Source of the DNA: Prevotella sp.
GTDB lineage: Bacteria > Bacteroidota > Bacteroidia > Bacteroidales > Bacteroidaceae
NCBI GenBank assembly: GCA_022641735.1
Contig: JALCDQ010000009.1
Span: forward strand, 1 to 64,000
Direction: 5' to 3'
Length of the DNA stretch: 64,000 nucleotides
In this document: one piece after another, positions 50,287 through 60,601 of the stretch
How positions within the stretch are numbered: position 1 is the first letter of the stretch
Layout of the letters: the number at the start of each line of letters is the position of its first letter
Made by a program: the position numbers and the translations under genes
Notes under the pieces: generated by a model
Seen by the model: only the letters and a program-made list of their open reading frames with translations
Databases searched by the model: none
Told to the model about the DNA's origin: nothing

Positions 50287-52092
50287 ATGAGTGATATAAT
50301 ACAACTTTTACCGGATTCGGTGGCTAATCAGATTGCAGCTGGAGAAGTGATTCAAAGGCCTGCAAGTGTTATCAAGGAGTTGGTGGAGAATTCTGTTGAT
50401 GCTGAGGCTCAAACGATCAATGTACTCGTAGTTGATGCAGGCAGAACATCTATACAAGTTATTGATGACGGGAAAGGTATGTCAGAAACGGATGCCCGTT
50501 TGGCTTTTGAGCGCCATGCCACTTCCAAGATTCGGAAAGCTGATGATTTGTTTGCCTTACATACAATGGGATTTCGTGGTGAGGCCTTGGCTTCCATAGC
50601 TGCAGTAGCTCAAATTGAGTTGATGACAAGGCAGGAAAGTGATGAGATAGGAACTCTTTTGTCTTTGTCGGGGTCTAAGTTTACGGGGCAAGAGCCTTGT
50701 TCTTGCTCTGTAGGGAGCAACTTCAAGGTAGAAAATTTGTTTTTTAATGTCCCGGCAAGGAGAAAGTTCTTGAAATCAAATTCTACAGAACTCAATAATA
50801 TTCTCACCGCTTTTGAGCGTATTGTATTGGTCTATCCTCATATAGCCTTTACCCTGCACAGCAATGATGCAGAGCTTTTCAACCTGAAAGCAGGGGGATT
50901 GCGTCAACGGATTATCGATGTTTTCGGCAAGAAGTTAAATCAAGATTTGATGCCGATAGAGGTAGATACCACGATGTGCAAGATAAAGGGCTTTGTCGGA
51001 AAGCCAGAGTCTTCCAGAAAGAAAGGTGCTCATCAATATTTCTTTGTCAATGGGAGATATATGAAACATCCTTATTTCAATAAAGCCGTGATGTCTTCCT
51101 TCGAGCGATTGGTTCCATCAGGTGAGCAGGTGCCTTATTTCATTTATTTTGAAGTAGCACCTGAAGACATTGATGTTAATATTCATCCGACGAAAACTGA
51201 GATAAAATTTGAAAACGAACAGGCTATCTGGCAGATCCTTTCAGCTGCCGTTAAAGAAGCAATAGGCGTATTCAATGAGGTTCCATCCATAGACTTTGAT
51301 GTGCAGGGGAAGCCTGATATACCAGTTTATAACCCTAACGTCACATCGGCATCAGCTCCTAAAGTGAGCGTGAATCCTCAATATAATCCATTCAAGGAAT
51401 CTGCTGTCGCTATCCCGAAAGCCCCTACGAGATGGGAAGACCTCTATAAAGGACTGAAGACGGGGAATGATAAAAATGCAGAAATCTTTGAATCCGAGCC
51501 TGTCTCCAATCATAATATTATAGAAGAGAAATCTCCTACACATTATCAATATAAAGGGAAATATATCATGACGGCTGTAAAATCAGGCCTGATGATAATC
51601 GACCAGCATCGTGCACATGTGAGAATTCTTTATGAAAAATATCTTAATTTGCAAAAGAATCATAAAGGACAATCACAGAAGTTGCTGTTCCCCGAGATAC
51701 TCTATTTGAATCCATCGGGCATGGTACAATTAGAGAAAGCAATGTCAGAGTTAGAGTCTTTAGGCTTTGAATTGACGGATATGGGAAGGAATTCTTATGC
51801 CATTAATGGCGTTCCTGCAGGAATAGACGGGCTCGATAATGTGACTTTGGTAAATGAGATTCTTGCAGATACGGCCGAAAAGGGGACTTCCTCAAAAGAA
51901 GAAATGGATAGGACGATGGCACTCAGTTTGGCACGTCGTGCAGCAATACCGCAAGGGCAAGTCCTCACAAATGAGGAAATGGAAAACATTGTAAATGAAT
52001 TATTCGCTTGTGAGAATGTCAATTATACTCCAGATGGGAAGAATATTCTGTGTATTTTAAAACAGCAAGAAATAGAACATTTGTTGGGTTAA
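50287..52092 (+). CDS. mutL: DNA mismatch repair endonuclease MutL
   Basis: '[35 protein letters not shown]', '[16 protein letters not shown]', MutL C-terminal domain. Confidence 0.97.
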   Translation: MSDIIQLLPDSVANQIAAGEVIQRPASVIKELVENSVDAEAQTINVLVVDAGRTSIQVIDDGKGMSETDARLAFERHATSKIRKADDLFALHTMGFRGEALASIAAVAQIELMTRQESDEIGTLLSLSGSKFTGQEPCSCSVGSNFKVENLFFNVPARRKFLKSNSTELNNILTAFERIVLVYPHIAFTLHSNDAELFNLKAGGLRQRIIDVFGKKLNQDLMPIEVDTTMCKIKGFVGKPESSRKKGAHQYFFVNGRYMKHPYFNKAVMSSFERLVPSGEQVPYFIYFEVAPEDIDVNIHPTKTEIKFENEQAIWQILSAAVKEAIGVFNEVPSIDFDVQGKPDIPVYNPNVTSASAPKVSVNPQYNPFKESAVAIPKAPTRWEDLYKGLKTGNDKNAEIFESEPVSNHNIIEEKSPTHYQYKGKYIMTAVKSGLMIIDQHRAHVRILYEKYLNLQKNHKGQSQKLLFPEILYLNPSGMVQLEKAMSELESLGFELTDMGRNSYAINGVPAGIDGLDNVTLVNEILADTAEKGTSSKEEMDRTMALSLARRAAIPQGQVLTNEEMENIVNELFACENVNYTPDGKNILCILKQQEIEHLLG

Positions 52093-52106
52093 GTCCTGAA
52101 AATGAC

Positions 52107-52147
52107 AATATTAGGACCCATTTTGTGCCCAATATTTGTTTTTTTTA
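52107..52147 (+). terminator. Terminator-like stem-loop after mutL
   Basis: AATATTAGGACCCATTTTGTGCCCAATATT followed by TGTTTTTTTT. Confidence 0.55.
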
Positions 52148-52199
52148 ATTTATTTTGATATTTTCTCAAAAAAAAGTGATTATATTTGAAATTTATTAT

Positions 52200-52207
52200 T
52201 ATCTTTG
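52200..52207 (+). promoter_or_regulatory. Bacteroidota -7 element (TATCTTTG) upstream of the ompA-family gene
   Basis: TATCTTTG ~68 nt before the ATG; long 5' UTR implied. Confidence 0.5.
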
Positions 52208-52274
52208 CCATCGAATATGTGTTAGAAGCATTTCCTTAAAGGATTATTTTTTTGATAGTTTAATATAAAAAGTT

Positions 52275-53417
52275 ATGAAAAAATTATTGATTGTATTGGC
52301 ATTTGCCAGTGTATCTATGTGCTCAATGGCACAAGATGCCGATCCTACACTGAAGTATAGTGTAGCAACCAATTCGTTTTGGAGCAACTGGTTTATCCAG
52401 GTAGGCGGACAGTGGAACGCTTGGTATTCAGGCCAGGAGCATGGTCAGAATCTTGCAACAAGTCCATTCAAGAGCTTCCGTTCAAACCCAGGTGCTGCAA
52501 TTGCTATTGGTAAGTGGTTTACTCCAGGTCTTGGACTTCGTACGAAACTCCAGGGTATTTGGGGCAAGCGTGTATGGAACAATGGTGATGGTCCTGCTGA
52601 CGCTAGTAACAGATATTGGTTCTTGAATGAGCATATTCTGTTCAATGTTAGCAACATGCTTTGTGGTTACAACGAGAACCGTGTTTGGAATTTCATTCCA
52701 TTCGTAGGTGGTGGTATTGGCCGTTCTATGACTATTAACCAGTACGGAATGGATCTGAGTGCAGGTATCTTGAACGAATTCAGAGTAAGCCGTCACGTAG
52801 CAATCAACCTTGAATTGGGTTGGATTCGCTCTGAAGGTGATGTTGATGGATACGATCAGGTTGCTGGCGATCGCGGTTGGGTTTCTCATGACAACAACCT
52901 CTATGCTGAACTTGGTTTGACCTTCAACCTTGGCAAGGCTACTTGGAACAAGGTTCCTGATGTAGACGCTATCAAGGCTCTTTCTCAGTCTCAGATTGAT
53001 GCACTTAACGCACAGCTCAATGATGCAAATGCAGAGAACGCTCGTTTGAAGAATCTGCTTGCTAATCAGAAGCCAGCTGAAACCGTTAAGGAATTCGTTG
53101 CTACTCCTGTATCTGTATTCTTTAACCTCGACAAGACCAACATCGCTTCTCAGAAGGATTTGATCAACGTTCAGGCTATTGCTAAATACGCTAAGGAAAA
53201 CAACACTAAGTTGAACGTTAACGGTTATGCCGACAGCGCTACAGGTAAAGCTGATCACAACCAGTGGTTGTCAGAGCAGCGTGCTGCTACAGTTGCTGAC
53301 GAACTCGTTAAGATGGGTGTAAGCCGTGACAACATTACTACTAAGGGTAATGGTGGCGTTGACGAGCTTTCTCCAATTTCATTCAACCGTCGTGCTACTG
53401 TAACTGTTGCTGAATAA
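52275..53417 (+). CDS. OmpA family outer-membrane protein
   Basis: Signal peptide, N-terminal beta-barrel, C-terminal OmpA domain 'VNGYADSATGKADHNQWLSEQRAATVADELVKMGV...'. Confidence 0.93.
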   Translation: MKKLLIVLAFASVSMCSMAQDADPTLKYSVATNSFWSNWFIQVGGQWNAWYSGQEHGQNLATSPFKSFRSNPGAAIAIGKWFTPGLGLRTKLQGIWGKRVWNNGDGPADASNRYWFLNEHILFNVSNMLCGYNENRVWNFIPFVGGGIGRSMTINQYGMDLSAGILNEFRVSRHVAINLELGWIRSEGDVDGYDQVAGDRGWVSHDNNLYAELGLTFNLGKATWNKVPDVDAIKALSQSQIDALNAQLNDANAENARLKNLLANQKPAETVKEFVATPVSVFFNLDKTNIASQKDLINVQAIAKYAKENNTKLNVNGYADSATGKADHNQWLSEQRAATVADELVKMGVSRDNITTKGNGGVDELSPISFNRRATVTVAE

Positions 53418-53440
53418 TTTATTTTAGCAATAAGATATTT

Positions 53441-53476
53441 AAGGGATGTTCCAATAGGAGCATCCCTTATTTTTTG
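53441..53476 (+). terminator. Rho-independent terminator after the ompA-family gene
   Basis: AAGGGATGTTCC-AATA-GGAGCATCCCTT followed by ATTTTTTG. Confidence 0.85.
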
Positions 53477-53582
53477 TAGAAAGTTATCTTTTACCTTGCA
53501 AAAAGCCATCTTTTAAGGGATAAAAGGTTATCTTTTACAAGGTAAGTAATGGTCTTTTACAATTCTGAAAACAGCTTTCTTT
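53476..53582. repeat. 22-nt-period palindromic repeat array F (4-5 units)
   Basis: GTAGAAAGTTATCTTTTAC-ctt-GCAAAAAGCCATCTTTTAA-ggg-ATAAAAGGTTATCTTTTAC-aag-GTAAGTAATGGTCTTTTAC-aat-TCTGAAAACAGCTTTCTTT. Confidence 0.85.
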
Positions 53583-53654
53583 CGGATTGAAGGGCACAAA
53601 GATAGCCAATTGACACCAATTCTTTCTTAAAATATGTAAAAAGAATGAGAAATG

Positions 53655-53686
53655 TTTGGCCGTTTCGAATAATCTCTTTATCTTTG
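53655..53686 (+). promoter_or_regulatory. Bacteroidota promoter (-33 TTTG, 20-nt spacer, -7 TATCTTTG) of tRNA-Val
   Basis: TTTG at 53655-53658 and TATCTTTG at 53679-53686, canonical spacing. Confidence 0.8.
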
Positions 53687-53710
53687 CACTCGCTTTTCAG
53701 ATGAAGCCTC

Positions 53711-53788
53711 GGGCGTTTAGCTCAGCTGGTTTAGAGCATCTGCCTTACAAGCAGAGGGTCGGCGGTTCGAATCCGTCAACGCCCACCA
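53711..53788 (+). tRNA. tRNA-Val (anticodon TAC), CCA encoded
   Basis: GGGCGTT acceptor pairs with AACGCCC; anticodon loop CTTACAA in TCTGC/GCAGA stem; T-loop GGTTCGAATCC; 3' ACCA. Confidence 0.96.
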
Positions 53789-53909
53789 AAGAGTCCTGCA
53801 AAATGAAAATTTTGTGGGACTTGTTGCTTTTAACAAATCTTTTGGCAAAAATATAGTGTAGATATCAATTTAAATTATTAATTTTGTAGCTTGAATAATA
53901 TAAGAAAAG

Positions 53910-55256
53910 ATGAAACTGGATAATTTAACCGCTATTTCGCCTATTGATGGCAGGTACAGAAGTAAGACAGAGCCTTTAGCTGAATATTTTTCAGAATATG
54001 CACTTATCAGATTTCGCGTACGTGTTGAGATTGAATATTTCATCACTTTATGCGAACTCCCTTTGCCGCAGCTGGCTACTTTCGACAAGCAGCTTTTCAC
54101 GTCATTGAGAGACATCTTTCTCAATTTTGACGAGCAGGATGCCCAGCGTGTCAAGGATATCGAGAAGACTACCAATCATGATGTGAAGGCTGTTGAATAT
54201 TTCATCAAAGAACAATTCGATAAAATAGGAGGTTTAGAGGCTTACAAGGAGTTTATCCATTTTGGCCTTACCTCACAGGATATCAATAATACCAGTGTCC
54301 CTCTTTCTATTAAAGAGGCGCTTGCTGATGTGTATTATCCTCAAGTGGAGGAGCTCATCGCTCTGTTGCAATCGTATGCAGAGGAGTGGAAAGATGTGCC
54401 GATGCTTGCAAAGACGCATGGCCAGCCAGCTTCACCTACACGCTTAGGCAAAGAGATTATGGTGTATGTCTATAGGCTTTCAGAGCAGTTAAAATCCTTG
54501 AAGGCATGCAAGATTACCGCTAAGTTCGGTGGCGCTACGGGCAATTTCAATGCTCATCATGTAGCTTATCCCGATTATGATTGGAAGACTATAGCTGATA
54601 AGTTCGTCAGTGAGAAACTGGGACTTGAGCGTGAGCAATACACTACTCAGATTAGTAATTACGATAATTTAGGTGCTGTCTTTGATGCCATCCGTCGCAT
54701 CAATACCATTATTATAGACCTTGACCGCGACTTTTGGATGTATATTTCGATGGAATATTTCAAGCAGAAGATTAAAGCAGGCGAGGTGGGCTCGAGTGCA
54801 ATGCCTCATAAGGTGAATCCTATCGATTATGAGAACAGCGAGGGCAACCTTGGCATAGCAAATGCATTGCTTCAGTTCCTTGCACAGAAGTTGCCAGTGA
54901 GCCGTTTGCAAAGAGACCTCACGGATTCTACGGTGCTCCGCAATGTTGGAGTGCCATTGGGACATAGCATCATAGCCATTCAGAGCACTCTCAAAGGCCT
55001 TCATAAGTTGATTTTGAATGAAGAAAAGATGAGCGAAGACCTTGATAACACATGGGCAGTAGTGGCTGAAGCTATCCAGACGATTCTTCGTCGTGAAGGC
55101 TATCCACATCCTTATGAGGCTCTGAAGGCGCTTACGCGTACTAATCAGAAAATGACAGAAGAAACAATACATGAATTCATTAAACAATTGAATGTAAGTG
55201 ACAGCGTGAAAGCCGAACTGATGGCCATCACTCCGCACAATTACGTAGGGATTTAA
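53910..55256 (+). CDS. purB: Adenylosuccinate lyase
   Basis: 'AISPIDGRYRSKTEPLAEYFSEYAL', signature 'GSSAMPHKVNPIDYENSEGN'. Confidence 0.97.
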   Translation: MKLDNLTAISPIDGRYRSKTEPLAEYFSEYALIRFRVRVEIEYFITLCELPLPQLATFDKQLFTSLRDIFLNFDEQDAQRVKDIEKTTNHDVKAVEYFIKEQFDKIGGLEAYKEFIHFGLTSQDINNTSVPLSIKEALADVYYPQVEELIALLQSYAEEWKDVPMLAKTHGQPASPTRLGKEIMVYVYRLSEQLKSLKACKITAKFGGATGNFNAHHVAYPDYDWKTIADKFVSEKLGLEREQYTTQISNYDNLGAVFDAIRRINTIIIDLDRDFWMYISMEYFKQKIKAGEVGSSAMPHKVNPIDYENSEGNLGIANALLQFLAQKLPVSRLQRDLTDSTVLRNVGVPLGHSIIAIQSTLKGLHKLILNEEKMSEDLDNTWAVVAEAIQTILRREGYPHPYEALKALTRTNQKMTEETIHEFIKQLNVSDSVKAELMAITPHNYVGI

Positions 55257-55328
55257 ACACAACAATCTAAATATTTAAAAAAAATTGATTATTAACCCAG
55301 CCGTGAGGCTATTAAAGAAAAAGAACAA

Positions 55329-56825
55329 ATGGAAGATTTAGAAAACAAAACACAGGAGTCTTCTGCTGAAAAGATTGAAACTGGCCGTGAAGGCTATAAG
55401 CAGGACGAAAATTTGCAAAATGATTATCGTGGTGACGCAAGACCACAGCGCCCACGTATCCACACTCAGCGTGCATACAGCGCGGATCACAGGAATCAAA
55501 CCAATGAAGATGGCGGATTCCGCCCTGAAGGCTTTGGCGCATCTCTATCAAGCAATGGACCACAACGTCCACAGCAGGGTGGCTATCGACCACGTTACAA
55601 CAGTAATGGCGGTGGTGGTTATCAGCAACGCGGTGGTTATCAGCCACGTCAGCAACAAGGAGGTTATCGCCCTCGCTACAATAATAATGAAGAGGGAGGT
55701 TATCAGCCACGTCAGCAACAAGGAGGTTATCGTCCTCGTTACAATAATAATGATGAAGGCGGCTATCAGCCAAGAGGCGGCTATCAACAGCGTGATGGTG
55801 GTGGCTATCAGCCAAGAGGCGGCTATCAGCAGCGTGATGGTGGTGGTTATCAGCCAAGAGGCGGTTACCAGCAGCGTGACGGAGGTGGTTATCAGCAACG
55901 CGATGGAGGAGGCTATCAACCAAGAGGCGGCTATCAGCAGCGTGGTGGCTATCAGCCAAGAGGCGGTTACCAGCAACGTGGTGGATATCAGCAACGTGGC
56001 GGTTATCAGCAAGGTGGCTATCGTCAGCATACTGATGATTATGATCCAAATGCAAAATATAGCTTGAAGAAGCGCATTGAATATAAGGAAGAGAACGTTG
56101 ACCCTAATGAGCCGATACGTTTGAATAAGTATCTTGCTAATGCCGGTATCTGCTCTCGTCGTGAGGCTGATGAGTACATTCAGGCAGGAGTGGTGAAGGT
56201 AAATGGTGAAGTCGTGACGGAACTTGGTACCAAAGTGCTCCGCAGTGATGAGGTTATCTTCCACGATCAGCCGGTTTCTCTGGAGAAGAAAGTATATATA
56301 TTGCTCAATAAACCGAAGGATTATGTTACCACAAGTGACGACCCTCAGCAGCGCAAGACGGTGATGGACCTCGTGAAAGGCCTTTGTCCTGAACGAATCT
56401 ATCCTGTTGGACGTCTTGACCGTAATACAACGGGTGTTCTGTTGCTTACGAATGATGGCGACCTTGCCAGCAAACTCACGCATCCTAAGTTCTTGAAGAA
56501 GAAAGTTTATCATGTATATCTTGACAAGAACGTGACTGACCACGACCTTCAGCAGATTGCCAGCGGCGTTGAACTCGAAGATGGAGAGGTACATGCAGAT
56601 TCCATCGACTACCCTGATCCTCGTGATAAGAGTCAGATTGGCATTGAAATCCATAGCGGGAAGAACCGCATTGTACGCCGTATTTTTGAGAGTCTTGGCT
56701 ATCGCGTAGTGAAACTTGACCGCGTGCAGTTTGCCGGACTCACAAAGAAGAACCTTCGTCGTGGTGATGCTCGTTATCTCACAGAGAAGGAAGTGGAAAT
56801 GCTTCGTATGGGAGCTTTTGAATAA
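55329..56825 (+). CDS. RluB/RsuA-family pseudouridine synthase with [10 protein letters not shown]-repeat N-terminal extension
   Basis: S4 domain '[31 protein letters not shown]', '[22 protein letters not shown]', '[17 protein letters not shown]'; N-terminal half is low-complexity Gly/Tyr/Gln/Arg. Confidence 0.93.
   Translation: MEDLENKTQESSAEKIETGREGYKQDENLQNDYRGDARPQRPRIHTQRAYSADHRNQTNEDGGFRPEGFGASLSSNGPQRPQQGGYRPRYNSNGGGGYQQRGGYQPRQQQGGYRPRYNNNEEGGYQPRQQQGGYRPRYNNNDEGGYQPRGGYQQRDGGGYQPRGGYQQRDGGGYQPRGGYQQRDGGGYQQRDGGGYQPRGGYQQRGGYQPRGGYQQRGGYQQRGGYQQGGYRQHTDDYDPNAKYSLKKRIEYKEENVDPNEPIRLNKYLANAGICSRREADEYIQAGVVKVNGEVVTELGTKVLRSDEVIFHDQPVSLEKKVYILLNKPKDYVTTSDDPQQRKTVMDLVKGLCPERIYPVGRLDRNTTGVLLLTNDGDLASKLTHPKFLKKKVYHVYLDKNVTDHDLQQIASGVELEDGEVHADSIDYPDPRDKSQIGIEIHSGKNRIVRRIFESLGYRVVKLDRVQFAGLTKKNLRRGDARYLTEKEVEMLRMGAFE
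55578..56031 (+). repeat. Coding tandem repeat encoding GGYQPRG / GGYQQRDG motifs
   Basis: Near-identical GGCTATCAGCCAAGAGGCGGCTATCAGCAGCGTGATGGTGGT-type units repeated in frame. Confidence 0.92.
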
Positions 56826-56846
56826 AAATCAATTAATAGGAAAAAG

Positions 56847-58241
56847 ATGAAAAGAACTAAAGTTGTTGATGCGCTTAAACGCACTGACTTTGGAAAAGAT
56901 ATCAATGTAAAAGGATGGGTACGTACCCATCGTAGCAGCAAGGCCGTCGACTTCATTGCGCTCAATGATGGCTCGACTATTAAGAATATTCAAATCGTTG
57001 TTGACCCTACCAAGTTTGATGCTGACAAGCTCAGAAGCATTACTACTGGAGCTTGCATCGGTGTCGCAGGTACTCTTGTGGAAAGCCAAGGAGCTGGGCA
57101 GTCGGTAGAAATCCAGGGCTCTGAAATCGAGATTTACGGTCTTTGCCCTAGTGATTATCCGATGCAGAAGAAGGGCCAGAGCTTCGAATATATGCGTCAG
57201 TATGCCCACGTGCGTCTGCGTACGAACACCTTCGGAGCAGTGATGCGCATCCGCCACAATATGGCCATGGCCATCCATACCTATTTCCATGAGCATGGAT
57301 TCTTCTATTTCCACACGCCACTCATCACTGCCAGTGATGCTGAAGGTGCTGGAGATATGTTTCAAGTGACCACGTTGGATTTGAACAATCCGAAGAGAAC
57401 TGAGGATGGAAAAATCGACTATAGCGAGGACTTCTTTGGCAAACACACCTCTCTGACAGTATCCGGGCAACTCGAAGGAGAGCTTGGCGCTACCGCACTC
57501 GGTCAGATTTACACTTTCGGACCTACCTTCCGTGCTGAAAACAGCAATACTCCACGCCATTTGGCAGAGTTTTGGATGATTGAGCCGGAGGTTGCTTTCC
57601 TTGAGATGAACGACCTTATGGACCTTGAGGAAGACTTCATCAGATACTGTGTGAAGTGGGCTCTCGATAACTGTAAGGACGACCTTGAGTTCTTGAACAA
57701 GATGATTGATAAGGGACTTATCGAGCGTCTTCAGGGAGTCCTAAAGGAAGGATTCGTGCGTCTGCCTTATACGGAGGGCGTAAAGATTCTTGAGGAGGCT
57801 CAGAAGAACGGCAAGAAGTTTGAATTCCCGGTAAGTTGGGGAGTCGACCTTGCTAGTGAGCATGAGCGTTATCTTGTGGAGGAGCACTTCAAACGGCCGG
57901 TCATCATGACCGATTATCCGAAGGATATCAAGGCTTTCTATATGAAAATCAATGCTGACGACAAGACCGTGCAAGGCACGGATGTGCTCTTCCCGCAGAT
58001 TGGCGAAATCATTGGAGGCTCCATCCGTGAAGAGAATTATGACAAGTTGCTCGCTGAAATCAAGCGTCGCAATATCCCGATGAAAGATATGTGGTGGTAT
58101 TTGGATACCCGCAAGTATGGTTCTTGCCCTCACGGCGGTTTCGGATTAGGCTTTGAGCGTCTTATCCTCTTCGTTACGGGAATGCAGAACATCCGCGATG
58201 TCATTCCATTCCCACGTACACCGAAGAATGCTGAATTCTAA
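56847..58241 (+). CDS. asnS: Asparaginyl-tRNA synthetase
   Basis: '[21 protein letters not shown]', '[28 protein letters not shown]', 'FGLGFERLI'. Confidence 0.97.
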   Translation: MKRTKVVDALKRTDFGKDINVKGWVRTHRSSKAVDFIALNDGSTIKNIQIVVDPTKFDADKLRSITTGACIGVAGTLVESQGAGQSVEIQGSEIEIYGLCPSDYPMQKKGQSFEYMRQYAHVRLRTNTFGAVMRIRHNMAMAIHTYFHEHGFFYFHTPLITASDAEGAGDMFQVTTLDLNNPKRTEDGKIDYSEDFFGKHTSLTVSGQLEGELGATALGQIYTFGPTFRAENSNTPRHLAEFWMIEPEVAFLEMNDLMDLEEDFIRYCVKWALDNCKDDLEFLNKMIDKGLIERLQGVLKEGFVRLPYTEGVKILEEAQKNGKKFEFPVSWGVDLASEHERYLVEEHFKRPVIMTDYPKDIKAFYMKINADDKTVQGTDVLFPQIGEIIGGSIREENYDKLLAEIKRRNIPMKDMWWYLDTRKYGSCPHGGFGLGFERLILFVTGMQNIRDVIPFPRTPKNAEF

Positions 58242-58262
58242 CCTAAAAATTTATTATAACCA

Positions 58263-58307
58263 ATGCCCGGCAGGAGTAGACGATACTCTTTGTCGGGCAT
58301 GTTTTTT
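58263..58307 (+). terminator. Rho-independent terminator after asnS
   Basis: ATGCCCGGCAGGAGTA-gacga-TACTCTTTGTCGGGCAT-GTTTTTT. Confidence 0.85.
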
Positions 58308-58328
58308 GTATTCTTAATCTTGCGAAAT

Positions 58329-58413
58329 GTAAGAGATAGCCTTTTACACCTCTTCTAACGGTCTTTTACAAGGTAAACAGTCATTGTTTACAGGGTAAAA
58401 AGCCGTCTTTCAG
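58329..58413. repeat. 22-nt-period palindromic repeat array G (4 units)
   Basis: GTAAGAGATAGCCTTTTAC-acc-TCTTCTAACGGTCTTTTAC-aag-GTAAACAGTCATTGTTTAC-agg-GTAAAAAGCCGTCTTTCAG. Confidence 0.83.
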
Positions 58414-58447
58414 AAACCTCATAAGGAAAACGCGCTACATACGCTCT

Positions 58448-59065
58448 TTATCTCCGCTTATCCACAATGGTGGCATGCGGGTATTTATGATAATTGAATT
58501 CAAAGTTTGAATCCGAATAATTGGCGGCAGTGACGTTCCATAGGGTAATGGTAACCCACAGAAAGCCGAATTTCACGCGCACTTTGGTGGGCTCGTAGGT
58601 CACTTTATTTATCCATACTTCTGCATTCTTGATTTTCGCTTCTTTAGCTACCGCCTTCACATAAATCTTCCAATTGCCGCCATCGCTCGTCACGGCGTAG
58701 CGACATCCGTTTCTCACGAGGTTCATCTGCTCAGTGAGCGAAGCGTCGTCATCCTCCATTCTCTTTTTCGGATTGCTGATTTTCACCACTTCGGACTCGC
58801 GATTCATGCTCCAAAAGGTCGTTCCGTCAAACCAATCGATGGTGCGTTTGGAGCGTCTTTGGAATTTTCTGCCTTTAAAGATTACGTATCCCTGCTTGTG
58901 GATAAAGGAGAAATCAAGCTTGTAGTTGAGGCTCGCACCTCCCGGATTCTGCAAAATGTCAAGCGCACGTATCAGTATATTATGAGCCTGAGTCTCATTG
59001 CTTTCGGCACTCACGGAGAGCGCAATCATCATCAGGAGACCCGCTAATATTGTCTTCAATTTCAT
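58448..59065 (-). CDS. Secreted LolA-like protein
   Basis: Signal peptide [22 protein letters not shown]; 'GYVIFKGRKFQRRSKRTIDWFDGTTFWSMNRESEVVKISNP' LolA-like beta pattern. Confidence 0.65.
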   Translation of the reverse strand: MKLKTILAGLLMMIALSVSAESNETQAHNILIRALDILQNPGGASLNYKLDFSFIHKQGYVIFKGRKFQRRSKRTIDWFDGTTFWSMNRESEVVKISNPKKRMEDDDASLTEQMNLVRNGCRYAVTSDGGNWKIYVKAVAKEAKIKNAEVWINKVTYEPTKVRVKFGFLWVTITLWNVTAANYSDSNFEFNYHKYPHATIVDKRR

Positions 59066-59901
59066 TTTACCAGTTTTATGCCGTCTTCACCTATTATTAT
59101 AAGGTGGCGTTTATAAAGGTCGCTGATGCCTTTCTTATAGATTTTCTTGCTCACTTGGAAGCGTCTTCTGATTTCCTCAGCGTCGCTCTTGTCGCCTAAT
59201 TCGCAAGCGCCGTCATGCTCTTTCAGATATTCCAACAGGGTTTCTGCGAAGTCGAGCACCTGCTTTCGACCTATCGGCTGTAAGGTTACATCAATCTTTC
59301 CATCCTCTCTCAGGGTGGCGATATAGCCTTTCATGCGGTCGCCGGTATGCACGTATTTGAATACTTGGTCCTCATAGACAAGTCCAGGATAGCGATTGTC
59401 GATGATAACCTTGAAGCCCAGCTCTGTTTTTTGCCAAATGAGGAGGTCCACCTCTTGCCCTTGCTCATACGAGGGAGGCTCTTCAGCGAAGTAATGCTCT
59501 ACTTTTGCCGACGCCATGATGCGATAACTCTCCTCGTCGATATGCACGTGAACGATATAGCTCTCACCCGTTTCCATTCGTCTTTTCTGCTCACGGAAAG
59601 GGCAGAAGAGGTCTTTCATGAGGCCCCAATTCAAGAAAGCCCCATATTCATTCACCCATGCGCATTGCAAATAAGCAAAATCACCCACCTTTGCGAGCGG
59701 TTGCTCGGTGGTCGCCACGGGTCTTTCATCTTGGTCGAGGTAGATGAATACCTTCAACTCATCGCCAATCTTGTATTCAGCGGGCACATAGCGTTTCGGC
59801 AAGAGAATTTCACCCTCTTCGCCACCATCCAGATAAAGACCGAAATCAACCGCCTTAGTGATGGCCAGCGTGTTGTAGTCACCCAGTTTAATCTTCTCCA
59901 T
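59062..59901 (-). CDS. S1-domain RNA-binding protein, CvfB/YitL-like
   Basis: Tandem S1-like OB folds '[39 protein letters not shown]', C-terminal winged-helix-like region. Confidence 0.82.
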   Translation of the reverse strand: MEKIKLGDYNTLAITKAVDFGLYLDGGEEGEILLPKRYVPAEYKIGDELKVFIYLDQDERPVATTEQPLAKVGDFAYLQCAWVNEYGAFLNWGLMKDLFCPFREQKRRMETGESYIVHVHIDEESYRIMASAKVEHYFAEEPPSYEQGQEVDLLIWQKTELGFKVIIDNRYPGLVYEDQVFKYVHTGDRMKGYIATLREDGKIDVTLQPIGRKQVLDFAETLLEYLKEHDGACELGDKSDAEEIRRRFQVSKKIYKKGISDLYKRHLIIIGEDGIKLVK

Positions 59902-60589
59902 TTTCTTCCTTTTCTATGGTTTCTGTTGTCGTTTCAGAAGTCACAATCTGACCGTCTTTGAGGTGGATAGTGCGGTCGGTAATGGCCGCCAAGGTCTCAT
60001 CATGCGTCACAATGACGAATGTCTGACCGAATTTATCGCGGAGGTCGAAGAACAGTTGATGCAGTTCCGCCTTGTTCTTAGAGTCGAGCGAGCCACTGGG
60101 CTCATCGGCAAGAATGACGGCAGGGTTGTTCACCAGTGCCCTTGCGACAGCTACACGCTGTTTCTCACCGCCCGAAAGTTCATTCGGCTTGTGGTTTGCT
60201 CGGTCTTTCAGTCCCATGAAAGTGAGCAGTTCCATGGCGCGTTTCTTAGCGTCGCTGCGCCCTTTCCCTGCAATATAGGCGGGTATCATAATGTTCTCAA
60301 GTGCCGTAAATTCAGGCAACAACTGATGAAACTGAAACACAAAGCCGATGTGATGATTGCGGAAATCGCTCAACTTATCCGTTGAAAGTTTCCGCACATC
60401 GATGCCGTCCACCTCAATAGAGCCGCTGTCGGGCTTATCGAGCGTACCGATGATTTGCAGCAGAGTGGTCTTTCCAGCTCCACTGGGCCCTACAATGCTC
60501 ACCACTTCCCCCTTGTCGATGTGGAGGTCGATGCCCTTCAACACTTGCAGGGAGCCGAAACTCTTGGTTATACCTTTAATATCTATCAT
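59888..60589 (-). CDS. lolD: Lipoprotein-releasing ABC transporter ATP-binding protein (LolD-like)
   Basis: '[23 protein letters not shown]', '[33 protein letters not shown]'. Confidence 0.85.
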   Translation of the reverse strand: MIDIKGITKSFGSLQVLKGIDLHIDKGEVVSIVGPSGAGKTTLLQIIGTLDKPDSGSIEVDGIDVRKLSTDKLSDFRNHHIGFVFQFHQLLPEFTALENIMIPAYIAGKGRSDAKKRAMELLTFMGLKDRANHKPNELSGGEKQRVAVARALVNNPAVILADEPSGSLDSKNKAELHQLFFDLRDKFGQTFVIVTHDETLAAITDRTIHLKDGQIVTSETTTETIEKEENGED

Positions 60590-60601
60590 ATTCTTATTTG
60601 T

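Noticed and set aside
52482-53258. Minus-strand 258-aa ORF opposite the OmpA-family gene
   Set aside because: Shadow ORF; the plus-strand gene has signal peptide, barrel and OmpA domain.
55548-56654. Minus-strand 368-aa ORF over the RluB gene
   Set aside because: Low-complexity translation ([13 protein letters not shown] repeats) is an artefact of reading the GGY-repeat on the opposite strand; the plus-strand RluB is clearly real.
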